DNA from: Micromonospora haikouensis
GTDB lineage: Bacteria; Actinomycetota; Actinomycetes; Mycobacteriales; Micromonosporaceae
Direction of reading: 5' to 3'
Length of the DNA: 32,550 bases
Assembly (NCBI RefSeq): GCF_900091595.1
Contig: NZ_FMCW01000050.1
Span: 1 to 32,550 of the forward strand
The notes under the pieces are model-generated. The model had not been told where the DNA came from, made no database searches, and saw only the letters and a program-made list of their open reading frames with translations. Shown here piece by piece: positions 1 through 7,114 of this stretch; within the stretch, counting starts at the first letter, position 1, and each line of letters starts with the position of its first letter. The position numbers and the translations under genes are program-made.

Positions 1-208
1 CGCAGTCGGCGAACAAGCAGCCGGCCAGCAGCAGGTACACCACGACCCGGGCCGGCAACAGGCGCACACGTCGCTGCGTACGCCGGGTCGCGGCGAGGAC
101 GTCATCGACCATCTCGAACGGCACGAGGCGGGTCAGCTCACCGAGATGACCCGCCGCGAACGGTCCGGCAGCTACCGTGACCGTCCGTGTTATGGCAATC
201 TGTTCCAC
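1..208 (-). CDS. IS4-family transposase, N-terminal part (cut by window edge)
   Basis: Reading the minus strand from a GTG at 208 gives about 69 residues running off the left edge. The start reads VEQIAITRTVTVAAGPFAAG, followed by HLGELTRLVPFEMVDDVL and then LLPARVVVYLLLAGCLFADC. This is the pattern of the IS4-type N-terminal domain: a conserved hydrophobic helix after the basic TRRTQRRVRLL stretch. The DDE catalytic core would lie outside the window. No strong ribosome-binding site is seen before the GTG, so the exact start is uncertain. The family is recognised by eye from the sequence pattern, not by search. Confidence 0.8.
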   Translation of the reverse strand, partial: MEQIAITRTVTVAAGPFAAGHLGELTRLVPFEMVDDVLAATRRTQRRVRLLPARVVVYLLLAGCLFADC

Positions 209-334
209 CGAGCGGGGTTCCTGGTTCGGGTTGTCTTGGAGTGACAAACCTTGATACCGGAACCCCGCCTCTCACACCCTGATCAACACACCCCTTGACC
301 AGCCCCGCCACGCCCTAACTGAACGGCGTTGGGG
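1..334 (-). mobile_element. IS4-family insertion sequence, 5' end
   Basis: The element comprises the partial transposase gene plus about 125 bases of upstream non-coding DNA. The outer boundary is inferred, not seen directly. The stretch CTAACTGAACGGCGTTG at 315-331 looks like an IS4-type terminal repeat. It stops just before the TAG stop codon (335-337, minus strand) of the neighbouring MerR-PP2C gene. The other end and any target duplication are outside the window. Confidence 0.5.
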
Positions 335-1399
335 CTAGACCGCGACGACGTCGGCGACCACGCAGGCGACGTTGTCGGGCGCGCCGACGGCGTACGCGAG
401 TGCGACCAGCCGGTCCGCAGCCTCGTCCGGCCCGCCGACCTCGCCCAGCGCCTCACGCACCGCCGCCGGGTCGACCACCGCCGAGAGCCCGTCGGAGCAG
501 AGCAGGTACCGGTCACCGGCGCGGGCGTCGCGCAGCCCCAGGTCCGCCTCGACGTGCTCGCCGCCGGCCCCGACAGCGCGCACCAGCACGGCCCGCTGCG
601 GGTGGGCGGCGACCGCCTCCGGGGCCAGCCGGCCGGCGTCGACCAGCGACTGCACGTACGTGTGGTCCCGGGTGAGCCGGTGCAGCTCGCCGTCGCGCAG
701 CAGGTACGCCCGGCTGTCGCCGACGTGCACCAGCGCCACCCGGGAGCCGGAGCGCAGCAGCGCAGTAAGCGTGGTGACCGGCTGGTGCGGGTCCACTGCC
801 AGCCCGCGCACGGCGCGGTGGGCCTCGTCGACCCCGTCGGCCAGCAGCGCGAGCAGTTCGGTGGCCGGCATGTCGGCGGGCTCCAGCGCCCGGAGGACGT
901 CGATGGCGGCGGCGCTGGCCGCTGCGCCGCCGGGCCCGCGCATGCCGTCGGCGACGGCCAGCAGCCGCTCGTCGGCGTACGCGGCGTCCTCGTTGCTGTC
1001 CCGCGCGGCCCCGATCTCGCACCGGGTGGCGTGGCGGACGGCGAGCGTGTGGTGGTCCACGACGGACCCCTTTCCGGACAGGTTGCCGACGAGAAGGGTG
1101 GCGAGGCGACCGCGTTCCGCCGTGTCGGCGGTTACCCGCCGCCAGTATGCGTCGACCGCCTCGGCCGCCGCCTCGGGCCGCAGCCCGCAGACGGCACCGA
1201 TCTCGGCCAGCGGCATGCCGATGCGCCGCAGCGAGGCGATCAGCCGGGCCCGCTCCAACTGGGCCGGGTCGTAGAGCCGGTAGCCCGACTCGGGATCGAC
1301 CGCCGCTGGCCGGAGCAGGCCCAGCTCGTCGTACAGGCGCAGCGCCTTCGGCGTCAGCCGTGCGGCCCTGGCGAACCCTCCGATGGTCAGCAGCCCCAC
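335..1399 (-). CDS. MerR-type DNA-binding domain fused to PP2C Ser/Thr phosphatase
   Basis: The 354-residue protein starts at a GTG with a good Shine-Dalgarno (GGAGG, 7 bases upstream). Residues 3-70 are a MerR winged helix-turn-helix (LTIGGFARAARL, ALRLYDELGLLRP, GYRLYD, LIASLRRIGMPLAEI). After a helical linker, residues about 118-351 form a complete PP2C phosphatase. Motifs are ARDSNED (132-138), DGMRG (151-155, usually DGMGG), GDSRAY (227-232), LTRDHT (242-247), SDGL (302-305) and PDNV (341-344). The metal-binding Asp residues 138, 151, 303 and 342 are all present, so an active Mn/Mg-dependent phosphatase is expected. The fusion suggests a DNA-bound or promoter-targeted phosphatase; this is inference. 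It lies downstream of the galactoside operon on the same strand, but a hairpin separates them. Confidence 0.9.
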   Translation of the reverse strand: MGLLTIGGFARAARLTPKALRLYDELGLLRPAAVDPESGYRLYDPAQLERARLIASLRRIGMPLAEIGAVCGLRPEAAAEAVDAYWRRVTADTAERGRLATLLVGNLSGKGSVVDHHTLAVRHATRCEIGAARDSNEDAAYADERLLAVADGMRGPGGAAASAAAIDVLRALEPADMPATELLALLADGVDEAHRAVRGLAVDPHQPVTTLTALLRSGSRVALVHVGDSRAYLLRDGELHRLTRDHTYVQSLVDAGRLAPEAVAAHPQRAVLVRAVGAGGEHVEADLGLRDARAGDRYLLCSDGLSAVVDPAAVREALGEVGGPDEAADRLVALAYAVGAPDNVACVVADVVAV

Positions 1400-1414
1400 G
1401 TCGCGTCCTCCTCG

Positions 1415-1435
1415 TGCCGGTCACCGCGACCGGCA
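1415..1435. terminator. Hairpin between alpha-galactosidase and MerR-PP2C genes
   Basis: TGCCGGTC (1415-1422) and GACCGGCA (1428-1435) form a perfect 8-bp stem with a 5-base loop, 46 bases past the alpha-galactosidase stop and 16 bases before the MerR-PP2C start. There is no T run. It may end the galactoside operon or structure the MerR-PP2C leader. Confidence 0.4.
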
Positions 1436-1480
1436 GGCACCAGCCTGTGGCCTGCCCGAGGGGGAAGGTCAAGACGGGGA

Positions 1481-3613
1481 TCAGTCGACCGCGTCGACCT
1501 CCAGCAGCAGGGTCTGCTCGGGGTGCAGGGCCGGCAGCTGCAGGCCGACCGAGGCGAGCACCGCGCCCGACAGGGTCACCCCGGGCAGCCAGCCCGGGTC
1601 CGTCAGCTGCAGCACCGCCGGCTCCGGCACGCCGGCCGCCGGCCGGACCGCGTACCGGCGGGCCGGGTCGAGCCCCGGCAGCCGCAGTGCGCCCGGCACC
1701 TGGGCGACCGAGGTGGCGACGCGCGCCACGGCGTACACCGCGTGGGTGAGGTCTGCGGCGACCACGCCGTGCGCCCAGACGGCCGGGTCGGGGTGGTCGA
1801 CCCGGACGACCCGGCCGGCGTGCAGCAGCGGTCGCAGCCGCTTGTGCAGCGCCACCCAGGCCGCCAGCTCGACCCGGTCGGCGGCGCTCGCCGAGCCGAT
1901 GTCCCACTCGACGCCGAAGTGGCCGAACAGCGCGGTGGCGGCCCGGAAGCCCAGGTCGTGCACCCGGTGCGTGGTGTGCGAGCGGTCGGGCCCGACGTGG
2001 CTGCCGACCAGCTCCGGCGGCAGCAGCAGCCCGGTCCAGCGTTGGATGGCCAGCCGCTCCAGGGCGTCGTTGCAGTCGCTGGCCCAGACCCGGTCGGTGC
2101 GGCGCAGGATCTCCAGGTCGACCCGCGCGCCGCCGGAGGAGCAGCTCTCGATCTCCAGCCCCGGGTGGCGGGCGCGCAGCTCGTCGAGCAGCCGGTAGGC
2201 GGCGGCGGTCTGCGCGTGCACCCCGGGCCGTCCGGCGTGGCCGGCCTCCGTGAGGTCCCGGTTGTGGTCCCACTTCAGGTACGCGATGCCGTCGTGGTCG
2301 CGCAGCAGGGCGTCGAGCCGCCCCAGCACGTACGCGTACGCGCCCGGGTTGGCCAGGTCGAGCACCTGCTGGTGCCGCCACGCGGGCGGCAGCCGGCCGG
2401 GCACCTGGAGCACCCACTCGGGGCGGGCGCGGAACAGGTCGGAGTCGGGGTTGACCATCTCCGGCTCGACCCAGAGGCCGAACTGCATGCCGTGCCCGCG
2501 CACGTGGTCGATCAGCGGTTGCAGCCCGCCCGGCCAGACCGTTTCGTCGACGTACCAGTCGCCGAGCCCGGCCCGGTCGTGCCGGCGGCCGACGAACCAG
2601 CCGTCGTCGAGCACGAACCGTTCCACCCCGACGGCGGCGGCGTGGTCAGCGAGGGCGCGCAGCCGGCCCAGGTCGTGGTCGAAGTAGACGGCCTCCCACA
2701 CGTTGAGGGTGACCGGCCGCGCCGAACGCGGGTGCCCCGGCCGGGCGCGCAGGTGGGCGTGCAGCGCGTCGCTGAGCCCGTCCAGGCCGGCGGTCGAGTG
2801 CGCCGCGTAGAGCAGGGGGGTGGCGTAGGACTCGCCGGGGCCGAGCGTGATCTCCCCGCTGCCCAGCAGCTCGCCGCCGCCCAGCGTGGCGTCCCCGGTG
2901 GGCCGCCGCTCGGCGAACGTGACGTGGTCGCCGCTCCACGCGGTGTGCACCGCCCACACCTCGCCGTGCCGGAAGCCGAACCCGGCGGTGCCGGCCACCA
3001 GCAGCAGCGTCGCGTCGTGCCCGGTGCGCCCGTGCCGGCCCTCCCGCACCCACGCGCCCATCGGCCACGGGTGCCGCTGCGGCGACCGTTCCCGGCACCA
3101 CCGGCCGGTCAGGTCGAGCAGCTCGGTGGCGACCGCCGGCACCGGCAGCACGCCGGTCAGCTCCCGCAGCTCGTACAGGGTGTCGCCGTCGTTGCGCAGC
3201 CGGTGCCGCAGCAGCACCAGCCCGGCCGGGTCCAGCTCGACCTCGACGGTCAGGGTCAGTGCCGCGTCGGGGTCGCTGGCTGTCACCGCGACCCGAGCGG
3301 GACCGTCGGGCTCGTCGGTGACGTCGAGGGCGTCGAGGCGGAACGCCGTGGACCAGGCGGTGCCGGCGCGGTGCCCGGCCAGCCCGGGCCGGCCGCTCCA
3401 GCCGGCGCTCGCCTCCGGCAGCAGCGACAGCACGGTCGGGGCGTCGAAGCTGCTCGGCGCCACCGGCGGCACGGTCGCGGCGACCACCGCGGTCAGGTCG
3501 TCGGCGGCGAGCGGGCCGAGGTCGGCGCCCCAGTGCGCGACCCGGGGCAGCCCGGGGCCGCGTGCGTCGAGCACCAGGCTGGTCGCGGCCCGGCGCAGGT
3601 GGACGATCGTCAT
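1481..3613 (-). CDS. Alpha-galactosidase, GH36 family
   Basis: The 710-residue protein hydrolyses terminal alpha-1,6-galactosyl bonds, as in melibiose, raffinose or stachyose. An N-terminal beta-sandwich (about 1-310) precedes a TIM barrel opening with VTLNVWEAVYFDHD and FVLDDGWFVGRR. The catalytic nucleophile is D449 in YLKWDHNRD. The acid/base region is WASDCND (D513/D516). ESCSSGGARVDL matches the family's substrate loop. Length and domain order are typical of GH36. No secretion signal is seen, so it is cytoplasmic and acts on imported sugars. The ATG at 3613 overlaps the upstream permease stop by four bases (ATGA), which implies translational coupling and fixes the start; the frame stays open further upstream only as a shadow of that permease. 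It is the last gene of the operon. Confidence 0.93.
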   Translation of the reverse strand: MTIVHLRRAATSLVLDARGPGLPRVAHWGADLGPLAADDLTAVVAATVPPVAPSSFDAPTVLSLLPEASAGWSGRPGLAGHRAGTAWSTAFRLDALDVTDEPDGPARVAVTASDPDAALTLTVEVELDPAGLVLLRHRLRNDGDTLYELRELTGVLPVPAVATELLDLTGRWCRERSPQRHPWPMGAWVREGRHGRTGHDATLLLVAGTAGFGFRHGEVWAVHTAWSGDHVTFAERRPTGDATLGGGELLGSGEITLGPGESYATPLLYAAHSTAGLDGLSDALHAHLRARPGHPRSARPVTLNVWEAVYFDHDLGRLRALADHAAAVGVERFVLDDGWFVGRRHDRAGLGDWYVDETVWPGGLQPLIDHVRGHGMQFGLWVEPEMVNPDSDLFRARPEWVLQVPGRLPPAWRHQQVLDLANPGAYAYVLGRLDALLRDHDGIAYLKWDHNRDLTEAGHAGRPGVHAQTAAAYRLLDELRARHPGLEIESCSSGGARVDLEILRRTDRVWASDCNDALERLAIQRWTGLLLPPELVGSHVGPDRSHTTHRVHDLGFRAATALFGHFGVEWDIGSASAADRVELAAWVALHKRLRPLLHAGRVVRVDHPDPAVWAHGVVAADLTHAVYAVARVATSVAQVPGALRLPGLDPARRYAVRPAAGVPEPAVLQLTDPGWLPGVTLSGAVLASVGLQLPALHPEQTLLLEVDAVD

Positions 3614-4521
3614 CCTTTCGAAGCTCCCAGCGTCAGGCCCCGGACGAACTGCTTCTGCAACAGGAAGAAGATCACCAGGGTGGGGATCGCGACCAGCACG
3701 GAGCCGGCCGAGACGAGGTTGTTGTCGGTGAAGAACTCGCCGCGCAGGTTGTTCAGCGAGCTGGTCACCGGGAACTTGTCGCCGGTGCGCATGAGCACGG
3801 TGGCCCAGAAGAACTCGTTGTAGATCCAGGTCACCTCCAGCGTGGCCAGCGCCGCCAGCGCGGGCCGGCACAGTGGCATGGTCACCTGCCAGTACTGCCG
3901 CCACACGCTGGCCCCGTCGACCATCGCCGCCTCGTACAGCTCGTGCGGCAGGGCCTTCATGTAGTTGCTCAGCACGAAGACGCAGAAACCGCACTGGAAG
4001 GCGACGTTGACCAGGATCAGCCCCCAGTAGCTGTCGTAGAGCAGCTCCGAGTCGCTCATGAACAGCGGCAGCGGCACCTCGGTGAACAGCCGGAACAGCG
4101 GGATCAGCAGGGCCTGCTGGGGCAGCAGGTTCGCGGCGGTGAACAGGCCGAGCAGGACGATGTTGAGTTTCCAGCTGAACCGGGCGATGACGAACGCGAC
4201 GCAGGAGGCCAGGAACAGCGTCAGCAGCACCGCCGGGACGGTGATGTAGACGGAGTTGAGGAAGTGCTTGCCGAACTCGGCGGTGCGCCACGCGGTGACG
4301 TAGTTGTCGAGGGTCCAGCCGCCGAGGGAGACGTAGCCGTTGGCGGCGGTGTATTCGTAGGAGCGCAGCGAGGTCAGCACCGCCCAGAGGATCGGGAACA
4401 GCCAGCCGACGGCGACCGCGCCCAGGAAGAGGTGCAGAACGACCCGGGCGGGTCGGGGCGGCCGGCGGCGGCGGGTGGACGCGGCGGCGGCCGGTACGCG
4501 GGTCGGGGCAGCGGCGGTCAC
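3610..4521 (-). CDS. Carbohydrate ABC transporter permease, MalG type
   Basis: The 303-residue inner-membrane protein has a basic, Ala/Pro-rich cytoplasmic N-terminus (about 1-28) and six hydrophobic segments starting with VVLHLFLGAVAVGWLFPILW. The EAA loop that docks the ATPase is YEAAMVDGASVWRQYW followed by the expected LP-like MPL element. It belongs to the CUT1 sugar importers. The GTG start at 4521 overlaps the stop of the preceding permease (GTGA), and its own stop overlaps the alpha-galactosidase start, so these three genes are translationally coupled. The substrate is inferred to be an alpha- or beta-galactoside from the neighbouring glycosidases. Confidence 0.93.
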   Translation of the reverse strand: MTAAAPTRVPAAAASTRRRRPPRPARVVLHLFLGAVAVGWLFPILWAVLTSLRSYEYTAANGYVSLGGWTLDNYVTAWRTAEFGKHFLNSVYITVPAVLLTLFLASCVAFVIARFSWKLNIVLLGLFTAANLLPQQALLIPLFRLFTEVPLPLFMSDSELLYDSYWGLILVNVAFQCGFCVFVLSNYMKALPHELYEAAMVDGASVWRQYWQVTMPLCRPALAALATLEVTWIYNEFFWATVLMRTGDKFPVTSSLNNLRGEFFTDNNLVSAGSVLVAIPTLVIFFLLQKQFVRGLTLGASKG

Positions 4522-5474
4522 TTCCGGTTCTCCCTCATGACGGTCGCCAGGTAGACGGTGATGAAGACCAGCGAGACGACCAGCATGAGCGTCGCCAGCG
4601 CCGAGCCGAAGCCGATGCGGCTGGCCTCGCCGACCACGTTCTGGGTGACCAGCGCGGAGATCAGCTCCAGCCCGTTGCGGCCCTTGTTGACGACCCAGAC
4701 CAGGTCGAACGCGCGCAGCGACTCGATGACCGTCACCACCAGCACGATGATGTTGATCGGCCGCAGCACCGGGAAGACCACCTTGAAGAAGGTGGTGGCC
4801 TCGGACGCGCCGTCGACGGCGGCGGCCTCCCGCAGCGACGGGTCGACGCCCTTCAGCCCGGCGAGGTAGAGCAGCATGATGTAGCCGACGTGCCGCCAGC
4901 CGGCGGCGACGAGCACCGCCCAGATGTTGACGTCCGGGTCGCCGTACCAGTCGGTGCTGGTGCCCAGCGCCGCGTTGAGCAGGCCCTGGTCGCGGGAGTA
5001 GATGAGCTGCCAGACGAAGCCGATGAGCGCCAGCGAGAGCACCACCGGCAGGTAGAGCGCGGTCTGGTAGAAGCGGCTGCCCCGGATCTCCTTGTCCAGC
5101 AGCACGGCGAGGAACATGCCGAACGGGGTGGCGACCACGAACAGCGCCGCGAGCCAGAGCAGGTTGTTCTGCACGGCCGGCACGAACGGCGGATAGATGT
5201 TGATCACGTCGGAGTAGTTGCGGCCGCCGACCCACTCGATCTCGCTGATGGGGCCGATGCCGTCCCAGTTCGTGCCGGACAGCGCCACCGTGGCCACGGC
5301 CGGGAACCACACCAGGCCGACGACCAGTAGCAGCGGTACGAGCACCATCAGCGCGATCACCACGCGGTCGGTGCGGGACAGGAGCCGTGGCCCGCGGCCG
5401 CGACCACCCTTGCGGGCGGTCGCGGCCGGCGACGACACGGCGGGATCCGCTTGGATCAGGGGCAGGTCGGACAC
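4518..5474 (-). CDS. Carbohydrate ABC transporter permease, MalF type
   Basis: The 318-residue protein has a disordered N-terminus and about six transmembrane helices, the first being DRVVIALMVLVPLLLVVGLV. The EAA motif is LREAAAVDGASEATTFFKVV followed by FPVL. It pairs with the MalG-type permease directly downstream to form the channel of a CUT1 importer. The GTG start at 5474 follows GCGAGGAC, a usable ribosome-binding site. It begins 22 bases after the binding-protein gene ends, so it is clearly in the same operon. The two permeases need an ATPase that this locus does not encode. Confidence 0.93.
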   Translation of the reverse strand: MSDLPLIQADPAVSSPAATARKGGRGRGPRLLSRTDRVVIALMVLVPLLLVVGLVWFPAVATVALSGTNWDGIGPISEIEWVGGRNYSDVINIYPPFVPAVQNNLLWLAALFVVATPFGMFLAVLLDKEIRGSRFYQTALYLPVVLSLALIGFVWQLIYSRDQGLLNAALGTSTDWYGDPDVNIWAVLVAAGWRHVGYIMLLYLAGLKGVDPSLREAAAVDGASEATTFFKVVFPVLRPINIIVLVVTVIESLRAFDLVWVVNKGRNGLELISALVTQNVVGEASRIGFGSALATLMLVVSLVFITVYLATVMRENRK

Positions 5475-5496
5475 GTGTCCTCGCCTCTCGCCGTCG

Positions 5497-6828
5497 TCAG
5501 TCGGTGAAGATCGACTTCTTCTGGTTCTCGATGCTGGTGAGCAGCCCGCTGATGTCCTTCGGGTCCTTGATGAACTGCTGGATGGCCGGGATCATCACGG
5601 TGGAGGCGAAGTCGGGCCGGGTGTCCCGGTCGAGGAACTGGGCGATCTCGGTGGCCGAGCCGACCAGTTCGGCGGCCTTCTTCTGCAGCGCGGTGTAGCC
5701 GCTGACGTCGGCGCCGCTGTTGGCCACCAGCGTGCTCGGGTCGTTCTTGACGGTGACGTTGGCGGCGTCCTTCGAGCCGAGGTATTCCATCAGCTTCTTG
5801 GCGTTGGCCTCGGACTTCGGCTTGCGGGCCATCATGTAGCCGTCGATCGGCGCGTCCAGGGCCTTGGCCCCGATCGCCGGGTCGATCTCGGGGAAGGTGA
5901 AGAAGTCGAGGTCGTCCTGCTCGTCGTTGCTGAACTGCTGGCCGACGAAGAGGCCGAGGAGGTACATGCCGGACTTCTTCTGCTGCAGCGACTGGGCCGC
6001 CTCCTGCCACGTCCGGCCGAGGCTGTCGGCCTGGTGCAGCGGCAACAGCCCCGCCCACGTGTCGAAGACCTTCTTCACCTTGTCGGAGGTCCACGCCTCC
6101 TTGCCGGCCATCAGGTCGACGTGGAACTGGTAGCCGTTGATCCGCAGGTTGAGGATGTCGAAGGTGCCCATCGCCGGCCAGCCGTCCTTGTCGCCGAAGG
6201 CGATCGGGTTGAGGCCGTCCTTCTTCATCTGCGCGCCGAGGGCGTTCAGCTCGTCGAGGGTCTTCGGCACCTGGTAGCCGCGCTGCTGCCACACCGACTT
6301 GCGGTAGAACATCGCCCACGGGTAGTACGACGCCGGCACGAAGTACTGCTTGCCGTCGTCGCCGGTCGACGCCTTCTTGAACGCGTCGGAGTAGCCGGAG
6401 AGCTTGCCCCACACGTCGCTGACGTCGCCGGCCAGGCCCTTCGCCGCGAAGAACCGCATGCGGTAGCCGGCGAACCAGGTGTAGACGTCGTCCGGCTTGC
6501 CCTGCAGGTAGTTGTTGATGTTCTCCTGGAACGTGTTGTGGTCGACCGTGTTGATCGCGACCTCGACGCCGGAGGCGGTCTGGAACCCGGCCATGACCTT
6601 GGCGATCACGTCCTTGGGCTTGGGGTCGGACTGGTTCGAGCCGAGCGACACCGTCTTCGACTCCGCCCCGTCGGACTCGGAGTCCGAGCCGCAGCCGGCG
6701 AGCAGGCCGGTGCCGAGCAGGGCGCCCGTGCCGGCCGCGCCGGCCAGCAGGGAGCGCCGGCGCAGGCCGGCGACGGACGGGGGTACGAGCCGGGCGAGGT
6801 ACTCGGCCTGGGTGCGGGGACGGGACAT
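5497..6828 (-). CDS. Sugar ABC transporter solute-binding lipoprotein
   Basis: The 443-residue protein is a family 1 extracellular solute-binding protein. Its signal region reads RRRSLLAGAAGTGALL and ends in the lipobox LLAGC, so it should be exported (the RRR suggests the Tat route) and lipid-anchored at Cys about 46. The mature part has the features of CUT1 binding proteins: VDHNTFQENINNYLQG, YPWAMFYRKSVW, WPAMGTFDILNLRINGY and a C-terminal IPAIQQFI. The ATG at 6828 was chosen because GGAGG lies 5 bases upstream; the open frame runs further up without support. It is the first gene of the galactoside operon and captures the imported sugar. Confidence 0.92.
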   Translation of the reverse strand: MSRPRTQAEYLARLVPPSVAGLRRRSLLAGAAGTGALLGTGLLAGCGSDSESDGAESKTVSLGSNQSDPKPKDVIAKVMAGFQTASGVEVAINTVDHNTFQENINNYLQGKPDDVYTWFAGYRMRFFAAKGLAGDVSDVWGKLSGYSDAFKKASTGDDGKQYFVPASYYPWAMFYRKSVWQQRGYQVPKTLDELNALGAQMKKDGLNPIAFGDKDGWPAMGTFDILNLRINGYQFHVDLMAGKEAWTSDKVKKVFDTWAGLLPLHQADSLGRTWQEAAQSLQQKKSGMYLLGLFVGQQFSNDEQDDLDFFTFPEIDPAIGAKALDAPIDGYMMARKPKSEANAKKLMEYLGSKDAANVTVKNDPSTLVANSGADVSGYTALQKKAAELVGSATEIAQFLDRDTRPDFASTVMIPAIQQFIKDPKDISGLLTSIENQKKSIFTD

Positions 6829-6966
6829 GGTGCCTCCTGCGGCTGAGAAGGGGTGCGGCACCCGGGGGAGGGGTGGTGGGGGTGGTGGGGCGGTCGGCGT
6901 TCGGGAATGCCACAGCGGATCCACCGTGAACCCACATCAGCGAACACGAACGGCCATAGGCGCCTC

Positions 6967-6994
6967 AAGCTACTCGTCCGTCGGGCGCTGTCAA
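6967..6994 (-). promoter_or_regulatory. Promoter of the galactoside transport operon
   Basis: On the minus strand TTGACA (6994-6989) is followed after 16 bases by TAGCTT (6972-6967). This is a consensus -35 and a good TANNNT -10 for the housekeeping sigma factor. It predicts a start near 6960 and a leader of about 130 bases before the binding-protein gene. Confidence 0.6.
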
Positions 6995-7048
6995 GGGTCG
7001 ATCTGTCGATCGAAACCGCGCTGTGACAAGGGGATCGACGAGGTAAAC

Positions 7049-7085
7049 GTTGTAAAGAACCGCGATGTTGAAAAGTGTTGACTTG
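7049..7085. promoter_or_regulatory. Tandem GTTG-A-AAG repeats, candidate DeoR-family operator
   Basis: Three related direct repeats lie in the divergent intergenic region: GTTGTAAAG (7049-7057), GTTGAAAAG (7067-7075) and GTTGACTTG (7077-7085), in an unusually A/T-rich patch. DeoR-family regulators commonly bind direct repeats, and a DeoR gene follows the beta-galactosidase. The last repeat includes TTGACT (7078-7083), a possible -35 for the beta-galactosidase with CACGCT (7101-7106) as a weak -10. A bound repressor would then block that promoter. The assignment to this regulator is inference. Confidence 0.45.
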
Positions 7086-7114
7086 GGTGAGCCGCGCGGG
7101 CACGCTGTGCCCTC

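Noticed and set aside
329..3823. A 1164-codon open frame on the plus strand
   Set aside because: It is antisense to the MerR-PP2C and alpha-galactosidase genes and has Arg/Pro/Gly/Val-rich shadow composition. The minus-strand genes have clear catalytic motifs.
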